Positions 1 to 6,616 of a stretch of 6,822 nucleotides of DNA are shown here, piece by piece. A program made the position numbers and the translations under genes. The notes under the pieces are model-generated. The model ran no database searches, had not been told where the DNA came from, and worked only from the letters and a program-made list of their open reading frames with translations. Within the stretch, counting starts at the first letter, position 1; each line of letters begins with the position of its first letter. This DNA is from an uncultured Paracoccaceae bacterium (GTDB taxonomy: Bacteria > Pseudomonadota > Alphaproteobacteria > Rhodobacterales > Rhodobacteraceae). Location of the stretch: assembly GCA_913054485.1 (NCBI GenBank), contig CAJXHQ010000170.1, positions 1 to 6,822 on the forward strand. The letters are read 5' to 3'.

Positions 1-8
1 CCGAACGT

Positions 9-21
9 AACGCTAAGCGTT
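9..21 (-). terminator. Possible porin terminator hairpin, cut by window edge
   Basis: A perfect 5-bp inverted repeat, AACGC-TAA-GCGTT, starts 8 nt past the porin stop codon on the minus strand. It is in the right place for a 3'-end hairpin of the porin transcript. The stem is short, no T-run follows in the 8 bases left before the window edge, and an A/C mismatch blocks simple extension. It may be only part of a longer structure outside the window, or chance. Confidence 0.25.
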
Positions 22-29
22 GCTTGAAC

Positions 30-968
30 TTAGAAGTTCAGGCGAACACCAACGGAAGCGTAGGTGTCGTCACCAACTTGGCCAGCACCGCCGGCCAGGG
101 TCACACCGCCACCCAGGGAGTGGGTTGCGCCGATGCCGACGTTGTCGGTGTCGGCGGAGCCGGAGCCGTCGCCATAGGCGAACTGGATCGCGGTCGCGGA
201 GGAGATCGCGTAGTTTGCGGAGATACCGTAGAAGGTGTCGGAAACGGTCGCGTCGGTCACGACGCCGCCGTTGTTCACGTCTTCGTCACCGATGATCGCG
301 GTCAGGTTCAGGTCGCCAACGTTGTAGTCCAGGCCCAGGATGACGGTGTCTTCGTCGTCGGAACCGGTCGCGGTGCGCTGGCCGTAAGCCAGGGTCGCGC
401 CGAAGTTGCCCATGGTGTAGGTGATGAACGCGTCGATTTCTTCACCGGTTGCGGTGTCGTCGAAACCTGCGCCCACCAGGACGTCACCCACAGCGTAGGT
501 GGTGTACAGAGCGTTGTTGCCAGCACCACCGGAGGAGTAACCGAAACCGCCGTAGTTACGGGCAACGCCCTGGCCAGCTTCGAACAGAGCGCCCGGCTCG
601 TTGCCCGAGCGGAACTTCATGTTGTCGATGGCGCCGCCGGTGTTGCCGACGTAGACTTCCAGACCACCGTAAGCAACGGAGAAACGTGCGCCGTTCAGGG
701 TCGCAGCGTTCTGCTCGTTGTTGGTTGCGTCGTTCAGTGCCTGAATACGCAGACGCGCGCCAAACTCAACACCGCCATCGGTTTCGGTCGATGCGTCGAT
801 GTTGATGCGCAGACGGGAGTACAGCACGGTATCGTCGCGTGCGCCGGCGTCTTCACGGCCTTCCAGGTAGGACAGACCAAAGCGGCCGGAGCCGGACAGG
901 CTGATGTCTGCGGCTGCAACGCCTGCGGTTGCGATCAGCGCGGTCGAAGCCAGGAGAATCTTTTTCAT
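30..968 (-). CDS. Outer-membrane porin, Rhodobacter/Gram-negative porin family
   Basis: This is a trimeric beta-barrel porin for passive diffusion of small hydrophilic solutes across the outer membrane. The 312-aa product starts with a classical Sec signal peptide (residues 1-20, MKK then a hydrophobic core ending GVAAA). The mature protein would begin DISLSGSGRFGL, the usual first strand of Rhodobacter-type porins. Alternating amphipathic strands with Gly- and Asp-rich turns run throughout. The stretch VYVGNTGGAIDNM (residues 105-117) resembles the start of constriction loop L3. The chain ends SVGVRLNF, with the C-terminal Phe recognised by the BAM machinery. The mature length of about 292 aa is near the roughly 300 aa of the family. 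The frame stays open upstream to 1121, but the signal peptide and GAGGG ribosome site fix the start at 968 (or the adjacent ATG at 971). Family assignment is firm; substrate preference cannot be read from sequence. Confidence 0.93.
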   Translation of the reverse strand: MKKILLASTALIATAGVAAADISLSGSGRFGLSYLEGREDAGARDDTVLYSRLRINIDASTETDGGVEFGARLRIQALNDATNNEQNAATLNGARFSVAYGGLEVYVGNTGGAIDNMKFRSGNEPGALFEAGQGVARNYGGFGYSSGGAGNNALYTTYAVGDVLVGAGFDDTATGEEIDAFITYTMGNFGATLAYGQRTATGSDDEDTVILGLDYNVGDLNLTAIIGDEDVNNGGVVTDATVSDTFYGISANYAISSATAIQFAYGDGSGSADTDNVGIGATHSLGGGVTLAGGAGQVGDDTYASVGVRLNF

Positions 969-975
969 CATTTTT

Positions 976-980
976 CCCTC
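976..980 (-). promoter_or_regulatory. Porin ribosome binding site deciding the start
   Basis: On the minus strand GAGGG lies 4 nt before the first of two adjacent ATG codons (969-971) and 7 nt before the second (966-968). The 7-nt spacing and the standard MKK signal-peptide start favour the second ATG. Either choice gives the same mature protein. Confidence 0.7.
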
Positions 981-1072
981 GGGTTTTGATGTTCTTTCCC
1001 AGGCAGCACAGCACTGCACCGCTCTGAGTACGCAAACCGTGTCGCTCTTTTTGGGTGCTTCGGGCAAGAACG

Positions 1073-1132
1073 CCGTTGATCTGGCTTTTCTTTCACCTTT
1101 CCGTTGATGCAACGATGTCACAGTCCGTTAAC
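1073..1132. repeat. Three CCGTTRAY direct repeats upstream of the porin
   Basis: CCGTTGAT occurs at 1073-1080 and again at 1101-1108, and the close variant CCGTTAAC at 1125-1132, so starts are 28 and 24 bp apart. The first copy overlaps a small inverted repeat, AACG-C-CGTT (1069-1077). The second overlaps CGTTG-ATG-CAACG (1102-1114). The third contains the palindrome GTTAAC. Repeats upstream of a porin could be binding sites for an envelope or growth regulator, but I do not recognise the motif and the number could be chance. Confidence 0.35.
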
Positions 1133-1176
1133 CTGCCGACCGCAAAGGCGGGCCTGCGGATGAGTCTTATAAAGAA

Positions 1177-1182
1177 TATACT
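1177..1182 (+). promoter_or_regulatory. Candidate -10 element for the DUF3576 gene
   Basis: TATACT matches the sigma-70 consensus TATAAT at five of six positions and sits in the only AT-rich patch of the divergent region. Transcription would begin near 1189, about 60 nt before the chosen ATG. No convincing -35 is present 16-18 bp upstream (the region reads CCTGCGGA), so this is only a candidate. Confidence 0.35.
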
Positions 1183-1249
1183 TGTTGCAGGCCGGCGGCT
1201 TCTCTAGGAGTTACCCCGCGAATTGAACCAACTGCGGACTGAGCTGACG

Positions 1250-1735
1250 ATGCGCTGGATTGCAAACCTTACCCTGATTCTCGGCCTTTCGGCACTAACG
1301 GCCTGCGGCGGCTTCAGCCAGAGCTCCGTTCAGAACCCGCCGGAACGCGGCCAGGCCCTGGAAGGGGAGGACAAGGACGTGGCAGCCTCGGATGGCACCA
1401 CCATCTGGGACGCTTTTGACCGCAGTCAGGCAGAGCAGACCGTGCAGGTGAACCGCTACCTCTGGACTGCCTCGCTGGATGTGCTGAACTTCCTGCCCGT
1501 GCAATCGGTCGACCCGTTCACCGGCATTATTGTCACCGGCTTCGGCACGCCGCCCGGCGGCGGCCGCGCTTACCGCGCCACCATCCACGTCAAAGACCCG
1601 GCGCTGGATGCGCGCAGCCTGAACCTGGCGCTGCAGACCAAGTCCGGCCCGGCCAGCGCCGAAACCACCCGCGCGGTGGAGAACGCGATCCTGTCGCGCG
1701 CACGCCAACTGCGGATTGCGGACAAGGGGCTCTGA
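1250..1735 (+). CDS. DUF3576 family outer-membrane lipoprotein
   Basis: A 161-aa predicted lipoprotein of unknown function, recognised as DUF3576, a mainly alphaproteobacterial family. Residues 1-18 form a lipoprotein signal peptide ending in the lipobox LTAC, with the acylated Cys at residue 19. The following Gly is not an inner-membrane retention signal by E. coli rules, which suggests transfer to the outer membrane. Residues 20-65 are a variable, acidic, probably flexible linker. The conserved core begins near VQVNRYLWTASLDVL (residue 66), continues through DPFTGIIVTGFGTPPGGGRAYRA (split at 88-99 and 100-110), and ends in a helix rich in Ala and Arg. I chose ATG 1250 over the in-frame TTG at 1223 because it puts the signal peptide at the N-terminus; GAG lies 6 nt upstream. 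The gene has its own terminator and precedes leuS. Family identity is strong; function is unknown. Confidence 0.88.
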   Translation: MRWIANLTLILGLSALTACGGFSQSSVQNPPERGQALEGEDKDVAASDGTTIWDAFDRSQAEQTVQVNRYLWTASLDVLNFLPVQSVDPFTGIIVTGFGTPPGGGRAYRATIHVKDPALDARSLNLALQTKSGPASAETTRAVENAILSRARQLRIADKGL

Positions 1736-1748
1736 TCCATCACGCCCT

Positions 1749-1778
1749 CTGGCATCGGCCGGAAAACCCCAGTAATAC
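1749..1778 (+). promoter_or_regulatory. Weak candidate leuS promoter overlapping the terminator
   Basis: CTGGCA (1749-1754) matches four of six -35 consensus bases and is followed after 18 bp by TAATAC (1773-1778), a poor -10. If used, transcription would begin near 1785, inside the left arm of the terminator. The leuS transcript would then lack the full stem and escape termination. This is a guess from weak matches, included because the leuS operon needs a start somewhere here. Confidence 0.2.
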
Positions 1779-1779
1779 C

Positions 1780-1805
1780 AGCGCCGGGCCCCTGCCCGGC
1801 GTTTT
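1780..1805 (+). terminator. Rho-independent terminator after the DUF3576 gene
   Basis: The arms CGCCGGGC (1782-1789) and GCCCGGCG (1794-1801) form a perfect 8-bp GC-rich stem with a CCCT loop. A G-U and an A-U pair extend it to 10 bp, and it is followed at once by TTTT. This is a textbook intrinsic terminator on the plus strand. The minus strand has no T-run on its downstream side, so it is one-directional. It ends only 21 nt before the leuS start codon, which raises the question of where leuS transcription begins. Confidence 0.85.
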
Positions 1806-1826
1806 CATTCTCAAAGGACCGCAGCC

Positions 1827-4364
1827 ATGACGCGCTATTCCGCCGCTGACATCGAAGCCAAATGGCAGGAAGCCTGGGACAAGGCCGGGATCTTCCAGGC
1901 CACGCGTACCGCCGATAAGCCCAAGTACTACGTGCTGGAGATGTTCCCCTACCCGAGTGGTAGGATCCACATGGGCCACGTGCGCAACTACACCATGGGC
2001 GACGTTGTGGCGCGTTATAAGATGTCGACGGGGCACAACGTGCTGCATCCGATGGGCTGGGATGCTTTCGGCATGCCCGCGGAAAACGCCGCCATGGCCA
2101 TCGGCGGCCACCCGAAGGAATGGACCTACAACAATATCGCCGACATGCGCGGCCAGATGAAACCCTTGGGCCTGTCCATCGACTGGTCCCGCGAATTTGC
2201 CACCTGCGATCCTGAATATTATGGCCAGCAGCAGGCGCTGTTCCTGGATTTCCTTGAGAAGGGGCTCGTCTACCGCAAGAACGCCGTGGTGAACTGGGAT
2301 CCGGTCGACATGACCGTTCTCGCCAACGAGCAGGTCGAAGCGGGCCGCGGCTGGCGCTCTGGCGCTTTGGTGGAACGGCGCGAGCTGACACAATGGTTCT
2401 TCAAGATCTCCGATTACTCGGATGAGCTGCTGAGCGCACTGGACACCCTCGACAACTGGCCCGCCAAGGTCCGCCTGATGCAGGAGAACTGGATCGGCAA
2501 GTCGCGCGGGCTGCAGTTCGCCTTTGAGCGCACCGATGGCGCAGAGCCGATCACCGTCTATACCACCCGCCCCGACACGCTGAACGGCGCGTCTTTCGTG
2601 GGCATCTCGCCCGACCACCCCATCGCCAAGGCGATGGAAGCGGACGATGCGGATCTGGCAGAGTTCCTGGCCGAATGCCGCAAGGGCGGCACCACCGCCG
2701 AAGCCATCGAGACCGCACCGAAACTGGGCCGCGACACCGGCATCCGGGTGAAACACCCGCTGAACCCCGATTGGGAGCTGCCGGTCTGGATCGCCAACTT
2801 CATCCTGATGGATTACGGCACCGGCGCGATCTTCGCCTGCCCGGCGCATGACCAGCGCGACCTGGACTTCTGCCGCAAGTATGATCTGCCCGTGGTGGAC
2901 ACCTTCTTTGCGCTGGACGATTCGACGCCGGTCGCGACCGAAGCCTTTGTGCCGCCGAAAGAGCAGAAGGTGAAATGGGTCAGCCATTTTGCCGGCCTCG
3001 ACGAGGCGACCGGCGACGAGGCAATTAACGCCACCATCGATCTGGCCGAGAAAGACGGCTGGGGCGAAGGTGTGACCAAGTTCCGCCTGCGCGACTGGGG
3101 CCTGTCGCGCCAGCGCTATTGGGGCTGCCCGATCCCGGTGGTCCACTGCGACGCCTGCGGCGTGGTGCCGGAGAAGAAAGAGAACCTGCCGGTCGAGCTG
3201 CCCGACGATGTCTCCTTCGACAAACCGGGCAACCCGCTGGACCGTCATGAGACATGGCGTGACTGTGCTTGCCCCGCTTGCGGCAAGCCTGCCCTGCGCG
3301 AGACAGACACGATGGACACGTTTGTCGACTCAAGCTGGTATTTCGCCCGTTTCACCGCCCCGCGCGCCGAAACGCCCACCGATATGGCCGAAGCCGAATA
3401 CTGGATGAACGTCGATCAATATATCGGCGGCATCGAGCATGCGATTCTGCACCTGCTCTATTCGCGCTTCTTTGCCCGCGCAATGAACATATGCGGCCAC
3501 CTGCCCGACAGCGCCAAGGAGCCGTTCGATGCGCTGTTCACCCAAGGCATGGTGACGCATGAGATTTACCAGACCCGCGACGAGAACGGCCGCCCGGTCT
3601 ATCACCTTCCGGAAGACGTGGAAGACGGCAAGCTGAAGGCCACCGGCGAAGCGCTGGAGATTATCCCTTCGGCCAAGATGTCGAAGTCAAAGAAGAACGT
3701 GGTCGATCCGGTCTCGATCATCTCGGCCTTCGGCGCGGACACGGCGCGCTGGTTTGTGCTCTCCGATTCGCCGCCCGAACGCGACGTGGAATGGACCGCT
3801 GCCGGTGCCGAAGCCGCACATAAGCACCTCTCCCGCGTTTACCGAGTCTCGGCTGAGATCGCAGCCATGGACGATGCCGCCACCGGCGAAGACGAGGCCC
3901 TGCTGCGCGAGATGCACAAGGCCATCGACGAGGTGACCAAGGGCGTCGAAAGCTTCGGCTTTAACGCAGCGATTGCCAAACTCTATGGCTTCACCAACAC
4001 GCTGGCAAAATCCAAAGCGGGTGGAGCGGCCAAAAAACAGGCGGCCAAGACGCTGGCGCAGCTGATGTCGCCGATGACCCCGCACCTGTCCGAATCTGTC
4101 TGGGAAATGCTGGGCGGGACCGGCCTGGCGACCACGGCCCCCTGGCCGGTTGCCGATGCGGCGATGCTGGTCGAGGACAGCGTCACCCTGCCAGTACAGG
4201 TCAACGGCAAGCGCCGGGCTGAAATCTCGGTGCCCAAGGACATGGACAAGGCAGAGGTTGAAAAGATCGCGCTGGCACACGAAGCTGTACAGCGGGTGCT
4301 GAATGGCGGCGCCCCGAAAAAGGTGATCGTTGTGCCGGGCCGGATCGTGAATGTCGTTGCTTAA
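1827..4364 (+). CDS. leuS: Leucyl-tRNA synthetase (class I)
   Basis: Cytoplasmic enzyme that activates leucine with ATP and loads it onto tRNA-Leu (EC 6.1.1.4). The 845-aa chain is close to the usual bacterial length of about 860. The class I signature HMGH is at residues 48-51 within [16 protein letters not shown]. The CP1 editing domain carries TTRPDT (246-251) and [15 protein letters not shown] (331-345); Asp342 is the residue expected to bind the amino group of misacylated amino acids. A zinc-type knuckle is seen as Cys441/Cys444 and Cys482/Cys485. The second class I signature KMSKS is at 617-621. An anticodon-binding helical domain (about 660-780) and a small C-terminal domain ending GRIVNVVA follow. 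All catalytic and editing motifs are intact. AAAGGA lies 8 nt before the ATG. The 3' end overlaps lptE by 14 nt, so leuS is the first gene of a leuS-lptE-holA operon. Confidence 0.98.
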   Translation: MTRYSAADIEAKWQEAWDKAGIFQATRTADKPKYYVLEMFPYPSGRIHMGHVRNYTMGDVVARYKMSTGHNVLHPMGWDAFGMPAENAAMAIGGHPKEWTYNNIADMRGQMKPLGLSIDWSREFATCDPEYYGQQQALFLDFLEKGLVYRKNAVVNWDPVDMTVLANEQVEAGRGWRSGALVERRELTQWFFKISDYSDELLSALDTLDNWPAKVRLMQENWIGKSRGLQFAFERTDGAEPITVYTTRPDTLNGASFVGISPDHPIAKAMEADDADLAEFLAECRKGGTTAEAIETAPKLGRDTGIRVKHPLNPDWELPVWIANFILMDYGTGAIFACPAHDQRDLDFCRKYDLPVVDTFFALDDSTPVATEAFVPPKEQKVKWVSHFAGLDEATGDEAINATIDLAEKDGWGEGVTKFRLRDWGLSRQRYWGCPIPVVHCDACGVVPEKKENLPVELPDDVSFDKPGNPLDRHETWRDCACPACGKPALRETDTMDTFVDSSWYFARFTAPRAETPTDMAEAEYWMNVDQYIGGIEHAILHLLYSRFFARAMNICGHLPDSAKEPFDALFTQGMVTHEIYQTRDENGRPVYHLPEDVEDGKLKATGEALEIIPSAKMSKSKKNVVDPVSIISAFGADTARWFVLSDSPPERDVEWTAAGAEAAHKHLSRVYRVSAEIAAMDDAATGEDEALLREMHKAIDEVTKGVESFGFNAAIAKLYGFTNTLAKSKAGGAAKKQAAKTLAQLMSPMTPHLSESVWEMLGGTGLATTAPWPVADAAMLVEDSVTLPVQVNGKRRAEISVPKDMDKAEVEKIALAHEAVQRVLNGGAPKKVIVVPGRIVNVVA

Positions 4365-4851
4365 CCGCAGAACCCTGCTGATGCTGCCGCTGGCGCTTGC
4401 CGCCTGCGGCTTCACCCCGGTCTACGGGCCGGGGGGCAATGGCACGGCGCTTTATGGCAACGTGCTGGTGCAGGCCCCGGAGGAAACCGATACCGACAGC
4501 GAATCGGACAGCTACGCGCTGGTGCGCGAGTTGGAACAGCGCCTCGGCCGCGGCGGCGGCAGCTACACTTTGGAACTGAAGCTGCGCACCACCGACAACG
4601 GCCAGGCTTTCACCCGCGACAACGAGATTACCCGCTACGCATTGACCGGGACCGCCAGCTACAGGCTGCTGCGCACGTCTGACGGCTCCGTGGCGGCCAG
4701 CGGCGAGGTGGATAATTTCACCGGCTACTCCGCCACCGGAAGCACCGTAGAAACCCTGGCCGGGGAGCGCGACGCGCATTTGCGGCTGATGGTGATTCTG
4801 GCCGATCAGATCACGACAGAACTCTTCCTTACTGACCTGGACGGCGCATGA
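4351..4851 (+). CDS. lptE: LPS-assembly lipoprotein LptE
   Basis: LptE is the outer-membrane lipoprotein that plugs the LptD barrel and helps insert lipopolysaccharide into the outer leaflet. The 166-aa product has a short signal peptide (1-18) ending in the lipobox LAAC with the lipidated Cys at 19. It is followed by GFTPVYG, typical of alphaproteobacterial LptE. The mature part has the family layout: a first strand ([11 protein letters not shown], 33-43), a helix ([11 protein letters not shown], 55-65), strands through [10 protein letters not shown] and [12 protein letters not shown], and a C-terminal helix (140-158). The ATG lies inside the last codons of leuS with no clear ribosome site, which points to translational reinitiation after leuS. 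The stop overlaps the holA start in ATGA. LptD is not in the window, as is normal. Family assignment rests on the N-terminal motif, size and conserved position between leuS and holA. Confidence 0.92.
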   Translation: MSLLNRRTLLMLPLALAACGFTPVYGPGGNGTALYGNVLVQAPEETDTDSESDSYALVRELEQRLGRGGGSYTLELKLRTTDNGQAFTRDNEITRYALTGTASYRLLRTSDGSVAASGEVDNFTGYSATGSTVETLAGERDAHLRLMVILADQITTELFLTDLDGA

Positions 4852-5876
4852 AGCTGAGCCCGCGCGAGGCCGAGGGATATTTCGCCCGCCCCGACCCGGA
4901 CAAGACGGGCCTTCTGATCTATGGCGCCGACGCGATGCGCGTCTCGCTGAAACGCCAGCAGATGCTGGCCGCTCTGCTCGGCCCTGGTGCCGAAGAGGAG
5001 ATGCGCCTCACCCGCATGGCGGGGGCAGAGCTGCGCAAAGACCCGGCCATGCTGCTGGATGCGGTGAAAGCTGTCGGATTCTTCCCTGGTGCGCGGGCCG
5101 TGCTGGTTGAAGAGGCCACCGAACACGCCACGCCGGCCCTGCTGGCTGCATTGGAAGACTGGGCGCCCGGTGATGCACAGATCGTGGTGACAGCCGGAGC
5201 GCTGAAAGCCTCATCCAAGATGCGCAAGGCCTTCGAGGGCCACGCTAATGCCTTTGCCACCGGTATCTACGACGATCCCCCCTCGCGCGCCGAAATCGAA
5301 CGGATCCTGGGCGAGCAGAGCATCCGCAACGTTCCGGCGGACAGCATGTCAGCCCTGACCGACATTGCCAATGACATCGGCCCCGGCGACTTTTCCCGCA
5401 TGATCGAAAAGCTGGCACTCTATAAGTATCAGGACGACAGCCCGCTCTCTCTGGAGGACATCAGCGCGGTCGCCCCGCAATCCACCGAAGCCGCATTGGA
5501 TGACATCCTGAACGTGGTGGCCGAGGGCCGCACCGGCGAGATCGGCCCGCTCTTGCGCCGCCTGCAATCGCAGGGCACCGCTGCGGTGACGCTCTGCATC
5601 ATGGCGACCCGGCATTTCCGCACGCTGTTTGCTATCGCCGCCCACCCCGGCGGCCCGGGTCAGGGCATCGGGGCTTTGCGCCCGCCGCTCTACGGCAAGC
5701 GGCGCGACCGGATGCTGCGGCAGGCACAAGCCTGGGGGGCGCAGCGGCTGGAAACCGCGCTCACCGTGCTGACCGACACCGACCTGCAGCTGCGCTCCGC
5801 CGGGCAGACGGCGCCTGCGCTGGCGCTGATGGAACGCGCGCTGATCCGGCTGGCCATGCTGGGGCGCCCGCGCTAA
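4848..5876 (+). CDS. holA: DNA polymerase III delta subunit
   Basis: Delta is the subunit of the clamp loader that opens the beta sliding clamp so it can be placed on primed DNA. The 342-aa length fits the family (about 340). The N-terminal domain shows TGLLIYGADAMRVSLKRQQM (20-39), the usual start of the AAA+-like fold, and GFFPGARAVLVEEA (77-90). No Walker A motif is visible, as expected because delta does not bind ATP. The middle domain contains DIGPGDFSRMIEKLALY (176-192), a family hallmark that packs the lid domain. The C-terminal helical collar includes ATRHFRTLFAI (253-263) and LTVLTDTDLQLRSAG (305-319). The start is fixed by the ATGA overlap with lptE; a weak GGA lies 6 nt before the ATG. 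No T-tailed terminator follows, so transcription may continue into the next gene. Confidence 0.95.
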   Translation: MKLSPREAEGYFARPDPDKTGLLIYGADAMRVSLKRQQMLAALLGPGAEEEMRLTRMAGAELRKDPAMLLDAVKAVGFFPGARAVLVEEATEHATPALLAALEDWAPGDAQIVVTAGALKASSKMRKAFEGHANAFATGIYDDPPSRAEIERILGEQSIRNVPADSMSALTDIANDIGPGDFSRMIEKLALYKYQDDSPLSLEDISAVAPQSTEAALDDILNVVAEGRTGEIGPLLRRLQSQGTAAVTLCIMATRHFRTLFAIAAHPGGPGQGIGALRPPLYGKRRDRMLRQAQAWGAQRLETALTVLTDTDLQLRSAGQTAPALALMERALIRLAMLGRPR

Positions 5877-5880
5877 GCGC

Positions 5881-5909
5881 TTGACCTTGCTGCGCGGCCT
5901 CCCGATGCT
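5881..5909 (+). promoter_or_regulatory. Candidate promoter for the GST-like gene
   Basis: TTGACC (5881-5886) matches five of six bases of the -35 consensus. After a 17-bp spacer, GATGCT (5904-5909) gives a weak -10 with three of six matches. Transcription would start near 5916, about 20 nt before the ATG. A GGGAGA ribosome site (5925-5930) lies 6 nt before the start codon. The gene may therefore have its own promoter, though read-through from holA is also possible. Confidence 0.35.
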
Positions 5910-5913
5910 GCGC
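5888..5913 (+). repeat. 8-bp direct repeat in the holA-GST gap
   Basis: TGCTGCGC occurs at 5888-5895 and 5906-5913, exactly 18 bp apart, across the spacer and -10 of the candidate promoter. It could be a tandem operator, but two GC-rich octamers this close can arise by chance in DNA of this composition. Confidence 0.25.
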
Positions 5914-5936
5914 CTGCAAATTATGGGAGACCCCGC

Positions 5937-6530
5937 ATGTACACCGTTTTCGGCAGCGTCTACACTCGCACTTTCCGTGTCCTTTGGGCGCTGGAGGAAA
6001 TGGGGCTGGAATACAGCCACTACCCGACCCCGCCGCACAGCGACCCGGTGGTGGAGCGCAACACCTCGGGCAAGATCCCTGTCTTCATGGAAGACGAGCA
6101 TATCATCACCGATTCAGTGGCGATCATGACCTATCTTGCCGACAAGCACGCCATGCTGACCGCGCCTTCCGGCACGCTGGCACGCGCCTATCAGGACGCC
6201 ACCACTTTCAAGATTGTGGACGAACTGGATTCGCTGCTGTGGACCGCTGCCCGCAACTCTTTCATCCTGCCGGAAGAAAAACGGGTGCCACAGATCAAGG
6301 AAACACTGATCTGGGAATTCGAAACCAACCTCGCCCGCATCGAGGAAACGCTGGAGGGGCCCTACCTGATGGGGGATGCTTTCTCGCTGCCGGATATCGT
6401 GCTGACCCATTGTCTGAACTGGGCCCTGACCGCGAAATTTCCCACTGGCGGAGAGGCGATTAAGGACTATGGCAAGCGCTGCCGCGGCCGTGACGCCTTC
6501 AAACGCGTCAAGGCCATGGGCGAGGGCTGA
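5937..6530 (+). CDS. Glutathione S-transferase family protein
   Basis: A 197-aa cytosolic GST-fold protein, slightly shorter than the usual 200-220 aa. The N-terminal thioredoxin-like domain (1-75) starts MYTVFGSVYTRTFRVLWALEEMG. It includes GKIPVF with the cis-Pro at 48, and the glutathione gamma-glutamyl contact Asp59-Ser60 in ITDSVAIMTYLA. The helical C-terminal domain (about 85-197) has the N-capping box Ser150-x-x-Asp153 in SLPDIVLTHCLNWA, a folding signature of GSTs. Members of this general type often have Ser or Cys near position 10 in the first loop; here it is Thr10, with Ser7 nearby, so the catalytic residue is uncertain. The protein may conjugate or reduce small electrophiles, but the substrate cannot be inferred. 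It has a good ribosome site and is separated from holA by 60 nt, so it probably is not functionally tied to that operon. Confidence 0.88.
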   Translation: MYTVFGSVYTRTFRVLWALEEMGLEYSHYPTPPHSDPVVERNTSGKIPVFMEDEHIITDSVAIMTYLADKHAMLTAPSGTLARAYQDATTFKIVDELDSLLWTAARNSFILPEEKRVPQIKETLIWEFETNLARIEETLEGPYLMGDAFSLPDIVLTHCLNWALTAKFPTGGEAIKDYGKRCRGRDAFKRVKAMGEG

Positions 6531-6551
6531 AAGGCGCCCGCGCCATAGCCC

Positions 6552-6615
6552 GAGGGGCTCTGCCCCTCTGCACCTGCGGTGCATTCACCCCGGAGTATTT
6601 CAGAAAAGATGAAAG
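6552..6615 (+). repeat. Tandem-hairpin intergenic repeat of Rhodobacterales type
   Basis: Two perfect hairpins stand one base apart. GAGGGGC-TCT-GCCCCTC (6552-6568) has a 7-bp stem and TGCACC-TGC-GGTGCA (6569-6583) a 6-bp stem. They are followed by CACCCCGGAGTATTT (6586-6600) and a purine-rich tail CAGAAAAGATGAAAGA (6601-6616). From memory, very similar strings with the same order recur after genes throughout Roseobacter-group genomes, so I call it a dispersed element. It sits between two convergent genes, where it could stop transcription or protect mRNA 3' ends, but there is no uninterrupted T-run of the classical kind. Confidence 0.6.
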
Positions 6616-6616
6616 A

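Larger units (their letters stand above)
969..1249. other. Divergent intergenic region, porin / DUF3576 gene
   Basis: These 281 bp separate two divergently transcribed genes and must hold both promoters. They contain the porin ribosome site, a cluster of CCGTTRAY repeats (1073-1132), an AT-rich patch at 1165-1182 that stands out from the GC-rich surroundings, and an AGGAG at 1206-1210 with no well-spaced start codon. The AT-rich patch can supply -10-like hexamers in both directions (TATACT on plus, TATATT on minus). If the porin starts there, its leader would be about 200 nt. No short ORF with a convincing ribosome site was seen. Confidence 0.75.

Noticed and set aside
24..989. A 321-codon open frame on the plus strand, antisense to almost the whole porin gene
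   Set aside because: It is low-complexity (Val, Gly, Ala-rich) and explained by the strong codon preference of the porin on the other strand. It has no family resemblance, and the porin has signal peptide, barrel pattern and C-terminal Phe.
972..1121. N-terminal extension of the porin to an ATG at 1121
   Set aside because: It would bury the signal peptide behind 50 unrelated residues; the GAGGG site and MKK start place initiation at 968 or 971.
1140..1159. CCGCA...TGCGG inverted repeat as a terminator or operator
   Set aside because: It has a 5-bp stem with an irregular GC-rich interior, no T-run, and lies between divergent genes where no terminator is needed. Not distinguishable from chance at this GC content.
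1223..1249. TTG start adding nine residues to the DUF3576 protein, with AGGAG upstream
   Set aside because: The AGGAG is 12 nt from the TTG, which is too far for good use, and the extension puts acidic residues ahead of the lipoprotein signal peptide. ATG 1250 gives a normal lipoprotein N-terminus.
1736..1826. Leader-peptide attenuator or T-box controlling leuS
   Set aside because: There is no start codon with a run of Leu codons in the gap, and no T-box motif or specifier structure. Only a plain terminator is visible.
1740..3248. A 502-codon open frame on the minus strand opposite leuS
   Set aside because: Spurious frame typical of GC-rich DNA; leuS on the plus strand has every class I synthetase motif intact.
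5870..5880. GCGC-TAA-GCGC hairpin over the holA stop codon as a terminator
   Set aside because: A 4-bp stem with only two T residues following is too weak, and it is partly fixed by the coding sequence.
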